From Phorcus lineatus (lineage: Eukaryota > Mollusca > Gastropoda > Trochida > Trochidae), in NCBI GenBank assembly GCA_921293015.1, contig OV121088.1:2046001-2110000 (forward strand): a stretch of 64,000 nucleotides of DNA. The letters run 5' to 3'. Made by a program: the position numbers and the translations under genes. Each line of letters begins with the position of its first letter. Within the stretch, counting starts at the first letter, position 1. The notes below the pieces were generated by a model. That model made no database searches. It saw only the letters and a program-made list of their open reading frames with translations, and was not told the origin of the DNA. Below are positions 1 through 11,400 of this stretch, in pieces.

Positions 1-3000
1 TTGTGGGCACGCACTGTCAGGCATGCATTTAGCAGTAACACCCCTGTTGGACACAAACACAAAAGGAATCAGGAATAGTAATATCAACTCAGCTGTAGAA
101 GACATGCTAAGAACAAAAGAGCCATTGACTCTGGAGCTCATCTGGCTATCTATAATATTTTTTGCCTATAGATTTATGCCTATCTCATTCTTTCTTGACA
201 AGGTATGAACTTTATAAAAATTAACGTTATTTACCTTGATTCGCCCACCCGTTCAGTGTACCATGACCAGGATGTTTGAAACCCTCGATATCAGAGGACA
301 GTTCCTTGTACATATTCTGTAAACTGTAAACATAGAAATCAAACACAAATACAATTTTGATCACACAGCGTATCAATACTTTGATAAAAATAACACTAGT
401 AAAAGTTGACTTTTTGAAAGCGTATTTGATATCTAAAAATGAATTTTAATAATAAAAATAATTGTCATCACTAATACCCTGGTCTATGCAACGGTTATCA
501 TAAATTATAGCATTTCAAAGTTACTATGATATTAATACCCAATTACTACTAATACTCTTTTAACCACAAAGATTACATAAACTGCAATTCCATTGAAACA
601 TGCACATGACTTGAAATGAATCCATAAATCTCATTAAAACCACTTCAAACAACACTCATACCTTGCTGCGTGTCTTACATGAGTACTTCTCAATAGGGGT
701 CATGTCATGTGACCTTTGAACTCCGGCCAATGGGCATACAGGTTAGAAAGGCTTCAGCAACATCTGATTTTAGAGGGCCCAATATTGTTTGATAGCACTG
801 AAGGTGAAAAAAAGGTCACACACAAGGCCACCTGACACAAACCCAATACAGCACTACTGAGATAAGAATGACAGTAGGTTTGACTGATAAGTTCCACCGA
901 TTTTAATGACATTGCAAGGCAACTGCTTGCCCATGGCTGGTGGGTAAAGTGCTGATAAGCACGATAAAGATAGATCTTAGTCAGAAGACTACCAAACTTT
1001 AAAATATTTCTACGATCAGCTTGAAATGTAGTAGCTGGAGTGAACGACCAAGGACATAGGGTTTGGTGTGCTGGTAGTGAGTAGTGTTTCAGTTATCTAA
1101 CACGCACAAGTCGCTGGAAGAGGTAAACTGATGCTCAACGCACAAGTAATGGAGGTATTTAAAAATCTTTACAAATCTGTCATCATATATAGTCACAGAC
1201 AATTTGTCTTCAAGTCCCCAAATAGTTTATTTGTAAGTGGAAATACAATCACTTTATGAAAACTTCTTGCCAAATCAAAGTGACCTCAGACTAAAATCCC
1301 TTTGCATTACACAAGGGAGGGTACTGTAGTGTATCCAATGGCTTAAGGAAGAGACGCGATGCTCACTTTGAAAATTCACATTATTTTACAGTTAACATTG
1401 AAACAAATCAGGTTTCAGTCTTTCTAGCCACCAATGGGTGATTGAGTTAGTGCTTAGCGCTGCTTTGGCAATATTTCAGCGATCGGTGGCGTGTCTAGCA
1501 ACCAAACTGCTCCACCTGTAACAGAGATAATGTGGGAAATAATATCTACAGTAGCATGTCTGGTGAGAAAATTACTAAAAAGTTCAGCTGATACACACCT
1601 GGGAGGGGGTTTGATCCCTTTCTGGACACTGAAGCAAAGACCTGCAACGGTTCAAAATTAATTGATTTCAGCAAATAAACTTCATAAATAGTTGCATTTT
1701 GAACAAATCTGATGCTGTTACTAAACAGAATTCCAAAGCAAATCTACTACTTCAAGTCTGCAACTATTTATCGACATTGTAAGCTATAAGGTAAGTTTTA
1801 AGTGACAAGACAACTCTCCAACCCTCTCGCTATCCTTATTCCAAATGAAATTTTTAAATACGATAATTATTCATAAAACCCAGACCATATTAAATGACAG
1901 CATTCCAATTAAAAGAAACAGGAAAACAGTTCTTAATGATGTCACTTTGTTAATCAATGGCACACTCCTATACAAATTACCCTCAAATTTTAACAAGGCA
2001 AGGAAATCATAAGTAGGATTCTCAATACAAATTTCAATCCGAAATGGTTTAATTCATGGAAGGGAAATGTAACAGAAAACAGCACTTAATATGGAGCCTA
2101 TCAAGCAGTCATCAGAAGCTAAATTTCTGGCAAGATGTTAATCTTATGAGATCATGAAACGAAGTAGTAAAAGCCACACACCGTGAGCTTGGCCGGGTCC
2201 ATGATAGGGGTCCTGTCCCAGGATTACTACCTTCACCTGGTAAATAAATTATGAAATCAATGAATCATGAATCCTCTTGATTTCAACGTTTTATTACAGC
2301 TGACACTGAAGTTGTATTATCTCTCATATTTCAGTATTTTCAAATGAAAATATTGGTACATGTGATAGTTTGATGGATATTGAAATGTGTCTAAACAACC
2401 AGCAACTCATCACCTTTTTAGATTTATGAAATAAACACACTCTGGACATGCATGTGAAATTTTTAAGAACTTGACTGCAGAGTATGAAAATGTTGAAAAT
2501 TTTCATATACAGCTCATCTGTGATTTGTATTGTGTCATCTGATAAATGAAAGCAGTTTGATTATTTGTAACATTTATAAACTTTTGTTTATATTTAATAC
2601 ATTAGAAATAACTTTTGTAGCATTCACTATACAGCAGTACCACCTTTCCTTTAAAGAATACCCTGAGATTTTTATAAGTAAGTATTTCTATGAATGTTGT
2701 CTTCTGTTTTAAATTCATTTCATCAGAAATTAAAGAACAGTTGTAAAAAATGTCTAAATCATTTTCCTTAGAATGCTACATGTACTTGAAGACTTCATGA
2801 AAGCTTAACTACGGTCTGTATTGTTTTTCTTGAGATAGTATTTATATATTCTCACCTGGTTGATGTCAGACAGGTGTGTCCAGGTAAACACCTGGTGGGG
2901 AGGGGGATACACCGTACCTGCTGCTCTCTCTCTCTCTACAAACCGGCTCAACTGTGAACATCAAACCATTTTTTCAATTACAAATTAAGAACGTTGTATT

Positions 3001-4220
3001 ATCACTTATATACTTGTGATCCATAATCTGGACAAAATATATGTAAAGTCTTCTGCTATACAATAACTTGGAAAGACTGTTATGCAAGATAATTTTGTTG
3101 CAGATTTTACAAGTATTTAACATTTCTTTTATAATCTTAATCTTTTTAATTTTAATCATTTACAAGAAAATCAAAAGAAAAGACTAAAATTTAAAAAAAT
3201 TCAACATGAAGAACTGAAAAAAAAAGAAATTACTTATATACATTGATTAAATACCTACCTCAACAAAATAAGGCTTTGTGAACTCTGATTGTAATGCAGT
3301 ATGCCAAGATTCTCCAATACCAACTGCGATACCACTCGACTTGGATGCCTTTAGTTTGGCAAGAGCTTTCAATTTGTTTTCTTCAATTTTCTGTTTCTGT
3401 TCAGGCGAGAGAGGTTGTGTGGAGCCAGTAGTTTGCTTCTCAGGTGAAGTCGTATTTTCATTGTCTTTGGATTTCAGAGCATGTAATTGTGTATTTGTTT
3501 TCAACTTATTTTCTTCAACTTTCTGTTTCTGTTCAGGGGAGAGAGACTCAGTTGTGACATTGCTCTGATCATCTGAGATTTTAGATTTCTTTGGAGGAGT
3601 ATTCTGAAAGTAGGCAGAGAAGGCAGAGACGGTTATTGGTTGTCATATCTAATAAATGCTTAAAAGTGTCAAATGTTTTGGTGACGCACAGTTTGTCTCG
3701 ATATTGCTATATCAAAATTGGGAAACACCTTTTAAATAATTTGGATTTACCTGTCAATCAGCTTTAAACAAATTTGCAAAAAAACATTTGAGCATGTCAA
3801 TGGTCAAAGTCTTGGTACAAACAAGGTGATTCAAAATTAAATCTAGCTGTCTAGTTATTTGGCGGAAAAAGTTTTCAAAACACTAAATGGTCTATACCTT
3901 GCGGGATTCGAACCCACACCCCTCAGTCAGAGTATGGCAACACCTCCAGCACCTCCAAAACAACACCCCCCTTTTATGTAGTTGCCATATATACTTACGT
4001 ATATCACAAATTATTTAAAACAATTTTATAAGTAAGTTAAACAGGGCACGTAAAGAGGAGAGACTTGTTAAACATAGTGGGACTGGATGAAACAACACCC
4101 TAAAAACTAAGCTACTACCAGTGCACTGTCCTCATCTTTTACCTGGTCAGAAAGTGTGTCACCCGCTCTCTTGTTGTTCTTTGGACTAAAGAATGTTGAT
4201 ATCTTCGATTGCCCTATCAT
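1..4220 (-). CDS. UNG: Uracil-DNA glycosylase, nuclear UNG2-like (5' seven exons, runs off left edge)
   Basis: Removes uracil from DNA to start base excision repair in the nucleus. Minus-strand exons, in coding order: 4143-4220, 3259-3603, 2856-2951, 2182-2236, 1599-1641, 235-323 and 1-43 (partial). All junctions are GT-AG and the phases join without a break, giving about 249 codons; human UNG2 has about 313. Start: ATG at 4218-4220 opens [18 protein letters not shown], which matches the UNG2 N-terminus with its PCNA-binding PIP box (QxxIxxFF). Exon 2 holds a basic PPKKSK stretch, two RPA2-binding-like helices, and [14 protein letters not shown]. Exon 3 has [13 protein letters not shown]. Exon 4 has the catalytic water-activating loop GQDPYHG (Asp as base). 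Exon 5 has LCFSV, whose Phe stacks on uracil. Exon 6 has NMYKEL and GWANQ. Exon 7 has [14 protein letters not shown], including the uracil-binding Asn. The C-terminal His and Leu loop (HPSPLS) lie outside the window. Family assignment is near certain. Confidence 0.96.
324..1598 (-). other. UNG intron 5, no feature seen
   Basis: Intron between the LCFSV exon and the NMYKEL exon. It is AT-rich, and no frame here resembles a protein. Neighbouring introns 4 (1642-2181), 3 (2237-2855) and 2 (2952-3258) are also without recognisable genes or RNAs. Confidence 0.7.
3259..3603 (-). CDS. UNG: UNG exon 2 with duplicated RPA2-binding-like motif
   Basis: This 345-bp, phase-0 exon encodes the disordered regulatory tail and the start of the catalytic domain. 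The motif [15 protein letters not shown] occurs twice, 132 bp (44 codons) apart, at about plus-strand positions 3370-3412 and 3502-3544. The two blocks are alike at DNA level too, so this is an internal tandem duplication. In human UNG2 the corresponding single motif (about residues 73-88) binds the C-terminal winged helix of RPA32. The catalytic-proximal copy continues into ALAKLKAS, like the human ALLRL helix. The upstream copy diverges after NKLK, so it may bind weakly or not at all. Confidence 0.9.
3885..3945 (-). repeat. tRNA-derived SINE fragment in UNG intron 1
   Basis: On the minus strand this reads through a perfect Pol III B-box-like core, GGTTCGAATCC, followed by CGCAAGG. No convincing A box or cloverleaf surrounds it, so it looks like a SINE or tRNA-derived relic, not a tRNA gene. 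The rest of intron 1 (3604-4142) shows nothing else. Confidence 0.5.
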
Positions 4221-5418
4221 GTTAAATGATGGAATGTATCGTGCAACAGGAATAATAGTTTTAAACATAAATCAGGTAGAAAGTTTTGTCGTCAACTTTG
4301 ACATGTGCGTTTTCCCGCCATTTGAGTAGTTATCGTGTTTCTCACCAATCAAAATATGCGTACTTTTCTCCTGGGCCGACAGAGGACCAATAGAAATTGG
4401 TTTTACATCATCCATAACAAGCATTTGTTTATGCGGAAGTGGACATGGTTGAGTGATTTTCAACTGGGAAGCCGAGAGGTGTGTCATGATACAGGAAAAG
4501 AGGATACGAGATTGAGGTGACTGATAACTCGTCATGTTTTTACGACCCTACATTGATGTAAGTACCATGTAGCTTCCCTCGGTAGTTGTCGCACTAAACA
4601 GGATTCCGGTACCAATGGCATTGTCAAATTCAAAGGGATTGTTTATATTCCCTCATTTTGACTGCACTGTCAGAAAGATTGCCAACTGAACCAACTCAAT
4701 GAAAAAGGTAAAAAGATGATTTTAGATATGGTTTAGGCCTACATGAATGAAATTACGTTTAATAGGTTACATCTAGCATTGTTCCGTATTAGAAACTTTG
4801 GCAACAATCCTTATCAAAATACCAAAATTAACCTTAATGAAATTATTTAAAAAAATGTTAGGATGTATTTCATTGTAGCTTTTAAATTTTTTTAATAAGA
4901 ACATGTTGTAATCAAATGTTATAAATGTATAAAAAAAATAAGATCATGCTGAAAACTGTCTATTTACCATTAATCATGGCTATAGTTGTCCCTCAGTACC
5001 AGAGACTGTTCATCAGGAGTGGGCCATTTGTTAGTCTTTATACAAATATAAGATAAAAAAGAAATATTAGAATAAAGGAAATTTTCTGTTTAAGGATTGT
5101 TTGTTATTTCAATCTGCTATATCTTTCTGTTTCCAGATTATGAAAAGAGAAACACAACCTTGAATGTATTTGCAAAATGACCAAAAATGCCACGATGACT
5201 TTATTTAAATGACTGATCCATTTTCTAGCCCAAGTGAATGCATAATCTTTCATGGACATCATGATGTCGAATTGAAATTAAATTGTTTTCATCACACTAA
5301 AGAAAAACAATTTACTAGGAAAAAATAACATCATACTTTTAAAAAAATCATGCTATCTTTAATATATACTGTTCCAAAATACTGCTCATGAAGAGAGTTA
5401 GAAAAATAGTTTCATGTG
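4221..5418. promoter_or_regulatory. Head-to-head intergenic region between UNG and P450
   Basis: The UNG start codon and the P450 start codon face away from each other across about 1.2 kb. This interval must hold the UNG 5' UTR and promoter and probably those of the P450. I see no unambiguous TATA or initiator element. Short open frames at 4272-4535 and 4335-4520 lie on opposite strands of the same stretch and resemble nothing known. A non-coding first exon of the P450 could lie here but cannot be placed. Confidence 0.4.
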
Positions 5419-8400
5419 ATGGCAACGTTTGAGCAAGTGCCTGGGTCGGTGGGTTGGCCACTTATTGGAGACAAGTCATATGAATTCTACAAGAATCCTA
5501 CCGAGTTTCTCAACAAGTACATGACTCAGCATAAATCAAGAATCTTTGCCGTTCGATTCCTTAACAAACCCACCATATTTGTGTGCTCCAACAGTGGTGT
5601 GGAAAAAGTCCTTGCGGGTAGGTTACCAAGCATTTTTATGTATGTTTATATGTATTATATTGAAAAATTCACTTATGTGCCAATTCCAAAAAAAGATGTA
5701 TTATTAATACATTAATTCTGTTTGAATAACAGCCTAAATAAAAGATTACCAAGATACTGACAAATATTTGTAATCCTCATTTGCCAGTTTTTATTATCCT
5801 AAATCAAAGACAATTTTTCTCTCAGATGGGGGTGAACATCTTGAACTTGGCTACGAAGCCTTTATGGGTCAGATCTATGGAGATAATATCCTGTTTACCA
5901 ATGGTGAGTTAACCCTTTCACTGTAGGCCTATGATAACTGTCATATATGAATCATTGTAACTCTGCATGGTAAGCTCTTTGTTTCAACAAAAACATGACA
6001 GAAATCCAACATCAGAAATTTGTACATATTTTGTATATATATGACCTGTGGCCTATAGACAGATAAAGCTTGACTTGACCAAAGGTCTAAAATCAGGCTT
6101 GGACAGGTATTGTGTCTTACTTTTTAAGGGTGATTGTAGTATCGTGAAAGAAGAATTTCAAACAACAGTAACTATATTTAAACGGATAGCCTGCAGCTCT
6201 GAAAATATTTTTGTAAGTTCTTTTTATTTTGTGTCTCAGGTAATTTTCTAGTAGTGAGTAAACGTGAAAGGCCTTGGAGCATATTCAAAATTTAAAATGT
6301 TCTCCATTTAATACTAGTAAGTTTTTGGTAATTATTTTTTCTCAAGAGTGTAAGGTATCTCATTACTCCACCTAGCCTGCAGCTATCAAGCGAAACCTCA
6401 GTAATTTGAATATGAACACTTCAAATTTACGTTGCTTAACAGCACTTTTAATTCATAACCCCTTATAAATCAAATTTAATTTTCTTGCATTTGTTTTCAT
6501 TTTTGTGATATCTCATTATTTCCTAAAGAAAACATACTATAATACCTTTAAAAACATCAGCTAATGGGATTTATTCTGGCCACAGGTTAAGAAACTATAT
6601 CTACACTATAGAATATGTACACTCACCAGGGGCTCCTTCCAGAAAGCAAACTTACGCAGGTTAACCTAAACTCCCATTCTTAACATTATGATATAGTCAC
6701 CTTAGTGACAGCGATGGCCTTCGTGTTTTGTGAAAGGTGTACTTGTTCTATAATAGTTGGGACTGAGCTATGTTCTCTGCAGTGCAGCCAATAATTTTAT
6801 ACAATGGTTTGATATACAGTACCTCGAAAATGTGAGGTGTGACTTGTACAATTTCACATCGAATTACATGTTGATTAACTGTTACAGGAATAATTTTCAC
6901 TAATTGGTTTTCGGCAGAAATGATCTTTCAAGTTATCCAAAATATTTAATTACCATTTGATAATCATAGAATTTCTAAAAAAACTGAGGCTATTTGAACA
7001 TCACATATACAACAAAATACGGCAAAGTCGTCAGTCTATGGGACAGTTTGAAAAAATGTTTCACAAGTATGGCTAAATCAGCTGTCATTCAAAAACTATT
7101 TACCAGAAAAATAAAAGGTAATTATGTACACGTAGCTGAGTTGATTTCTTAGACGTGTTTATAAAGTGAAAATAAAATAATCAATTGATTAAGTTATTCT
7201 TGCAAAAGTTAATTAACATGTTAGTCTATGGGAATTCCACTATCGATGAATCACTTTTGGCCAGGTTCTGTATACATTTGTGTACTATTTTCTTCCTGCA
7301 GTGGTTACTAATTCAATGCAATGTAAAATCAATCTCATAAACATCAAACCACACAGAATTTCCATTAACACACTTACACAGGGTTATGAGCTAGCAGCAG
7401 GGTGAAAGTCCATTGTAAGTGAGGTATTATTTAGCACACCTAGAGGTCACACAAAAGATACTTAGCTAGTAAAAACTTCTGCTAAATGGGTTAAAAAATC
7501 TTGAATTCTTACGAATTGTACTTGACTCACCTAAAAAAGTATCAAAACCTCACTAACTTTTCTCTTTTCAAAAGATTTTATTAAAAGACAATAGTTGCTT
7601 GACTTCCATACAAAGCTTGAGCAGGGGTGAACCATCCAACAGATAGCATACAAAGCTATGTGACTTGTGTCAAAATAGTCTTTATCCTTCATTTCATCAA
7701 CTTCTAGAATGAATACACATTTACCTTCTAATGCAATTATGTTCTGTTTTCTTTCTTTCATTAACTATTGTATTTTCCCTGTCAAGGCCTGTATTTTATC
7801 ATTACAATCATTTGTTTGAATCATTTGATATCCCAGTACTCTAGATATTCTGCTCAGGAATGCATTGATAATTATTCTGAAGTTTTTATGATTGATGATC
7901 ATAATAATTGCAGGAATTATTTCATCATGTGTTACAATGTTTATGACCCATATAATGATGCATCTCATTAACTTGATTGTACTTGTCAAGTAGATGATGT
8001 ATTTCTTATTTAGCCCTGGGCCTTCACATTCTCTCATTAATCTCTTTGAATTTAGTTAGGCTCAAGTTATGGATGTAAATTGTATGAGTGTTTCCTTAAT
8101 TAACCCTTTAGTTAGAGTCATCAGTGAATCGGTCATCTCACATTGGTAAGGACCGGGAATAACATTTTTTAGAATAGAGGAATAATAGGTTGAAGATTAT
8201 TAGAGACAAAATATTCAATGGACCATATATGATTTATTACTCTATAACCGATGAAACATTTTATTAAATTGCTTGACATTTAAGAAAAAAAGACAAAAAG
8301 GTAGAAAAAAACTTGACATAAATCAGTGTTACTCCTAGAAGCAATCCTGGGTAATTTTGCCCACACTTTTATCTTGGTGCCCCTTAAAATTTTGATGAAT

Positions 8401-11400
8401 AGTCTTAAGGGTGGGTGGTATTATTGGTATATCGGTTTATTGCAATACAGAGACAACTCGATACGTACCAATACACTCTTCTGAATATATCCAATATATC
8501 GCATGATATAAAATTAAAATGCAGATTCACCTGAATGCGTTAATCGGATGTTAAGAGCCTCAATTTGAACTAAGCAGCCAGGAACAACGCTGTATTAAGA
8601 TTTAGGCAATTTTATAGTAATATGTGCTTTTAAATGACTCCTTTAATGGTACATTTTACATATGACATGTTAGTACTGCATGGGTTACACATGTATGTTA
8701 ACATTTCAGTTATATGTAATCTAGATTAGAATCTCTATGCTTATACAGTTTGATGGTAATCAAATTGACATTTGAATGTGTATAAAATTCATAAAAAGCT
8801 ATTTATTGCCGGTTTTGTATAATTCTCATGTGCAGGTAATGTTAATTCTGAGTAAAAGTTTTGTACTCAGAATGTCAAATGAAAATAAGTTACCAACAAG
8901 ATGCCTTTCAGGCTGTTTAATTTAAATCTTTTTAGATATTGGCATATGTATATAGTGAATGTTTTTGCATGTTTGTTACAACTGAAGTATATGTTACTGA
9001 AATAAATATGAAAATTTAACTAAAATGCATTGAAAGTAGATGATTCAAGTTTTTACATGCAACCATAGGCCTACATAAAATTTGCAGAAATGCAGAGGAA
9101 ACACATGTTAGGAATGTTTATTGCATTTTTGTAGCACTTGTTTGCCCTTAGGATCTTTCCCATTAAAATGTCAGCCATCTTTGTTTAATGATAACCAGTT
9201 TTCCCCGTCAGCAATGAACCTTGATAAAACCATTTTTCGGTAAGCTCAGCAGGCTTTTACTGTCACTGCACATGGGCTCTAGTTATGGGTCATCCAATGT
9301 TTTTCAAACATGATTGGTCCAAAGTTTTTGTATATATCTGACCTTGTATCTTTTCTTTAGGAGGTAATGTTTGTAAATAACACCTGGGTATAACCTGATA
9401 AAAATGGACTTCAAATAAGGGGTGATTAGAAAAATATTACCCCAAGTTTGTATTCTAGAAAGTTCAGTACTTTTTTCTTATAAAGATACTATTATGCCAA
9501 ATGATCTTTGAATTAATAGAATGTATTTGTTTTTGTACAACATGTTACCTGTGTTGCCCTTCCTGTATGTTTAAAGCTCTGTATTGATACACACTGAATT
9601 CCTTTCGGGGTATTAAATTAATATTATTGTTGTTGTTGTTGTTTTCATTGTCGTTGTTGTAATTGTTATTTTGATAGCATCAGAGTATAAATCACATTTT
9701 TTGATCTGCTGAATTTTGTTGTTGTCAATAGTTATAGCTGTCCACTCTTTGCAGGTATTGAAGCACAGGTTCTCAGACAGTCGCTGAGTCAGCTCTTTAC
9801 AGAAGATTCCGTCCGGTCCTACCATCAGACCATAGACAGGTACTTTACTTCATAGAAATATCTCTATTGGTTTTAGAGCTAGTCAATTTTTGTCATACAA
9901 ATGAAAATTGGGATAATTCATCTGACGAATTACGTAATGCGATACAGTCTCTGTATTGTGGTACATATCGTTGACTTAAAATTGTTTATTTTGCCTAAGA
10001 ATAAAGGAGTTTGTCAAAATTTGATGAAAAATCAATAATGATTTTGTATCGCGACATTTATTGTATTGAATTGTATCATAATGATACATATCATATCTGG
10101 AAATATCTCTCTGGTCACACCTCCTTTGGTTTGTGGTCATCTGTACAAAATCACCACAACTCAAAACTCTTCAGTTTGCTAGACGTATACTCATATTTGT
10201 TAGATAATCATTATTAGAGATGAGACCATTTTTATGGAAGATTTTTGTTTTTTGTTTCTAGTGTTGTTAACAAGAAAGTCGAAGCTTTGGATATCAGGTA
10301 TGTAAAAAGATTTTCTTCTATAACATTCATATATAGAAATGTCATACCATATCTTCAGTGAAAATTGATGTGGCTCTAATATATGAAAAAGTCATATTTG
10401 TGCTCATTTAATTTCAAGACATCTCAATCAACATGCATATTTTTCCAAAATGCCAAATATAACTATTTCTTGTTTTTGATTAAAATTGAGCAATGGCCTT
10501 GTATTAGCCAAACTTACACATCCATGTACTAATCAAATGATCTAATAAATTCTACCATAAAAAGTTTCTTTCATGGTTATGTCGCCTTGCTTTGATTTTA
10601 AGAACTAAATATATATGAAATAAGCTTCAAAATGGAAATAAAGCCTAAAGGGGCTCTGGAAGAACAAAAGTTCATTTAGGTCTTTCCCTTATTTAATCTC
10701 TCAGTTCTCCTCCATATCTTTCCTTTTATGTTTTGTCTCTGTGCAGTTACTCTTACAACTCAACGTATGTGAAAAAAGATTCAAAAAGCCGTTACAGCCT
10801 TATAACAAAAATGTGTTGGAAAGTTTTAACCCACGATCTTATCATTGAGACCTTAGAGACGTTAAAAGCTCAAAAATCCACCTTAATTCTAGAGATTTTC
10901 TAGATTGGATGGTCCTTTCTGTCAGGATTTTGTTTAAGTGGGCGATGATTTTGGATCTCAAGTCGCTCTTAGAGTGGTCAGGGAGGTTGAAGTGTAGGGT
11001 TACGGGTTTATCCCTTTTGTGTGTAATATCAGCAAAGTGTTCAGATAGGCGTTTTTTTAACTTCCGTTTTGTCTCCCCTACATATTGCTTTTTGCATTTT
11101 TTGCAAGTTAGTAGATAAACTACATTGCGTGATTTGCAATTGTATTTGCGGCATGAGTATCTCTGACCGGAGCTTAAGAAGTAGCTGTCTTGATTGATAT
11201 TGGTGCAGAGTTTGCAGTGGTCATTGTCACACAAGTTGTTGACATATGGCTCTTCTTTTCCACTTCTTTTCCATTACAGCCTTAGTCAAGGTAATATGGA
11301 AGTATAAAAGTATATTAAAGTCTTCATCCCCTGATCAATGTTTCAGCGCGCCCCTGTGTCTCTACACCTTCTTCAAGCAGCTCGTAACAGAGATCTGTCT

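Noticed and set aside
660-700. Candidate UNG exon ending in CAAG before GTATGA on the minus strand
   Set aside because: The frame contains a stop just upstream and lacks the expected Trp-Ala; the true exon is at 235-323.
5350-5418. Upstream P450 exon supplying a membrane anchor
   Set aside because: In-frame stop at 5407-5409 and no good acceptor; length already matches CYP120-type enzymes, though a distant first exon cannot be excluded.
9613-9825. Minus-strand 70-codon frame (and its copy at 29366-29575)
   Set aside because: It is the antisense of P450 exon 3 plus the GTT microsatellite.
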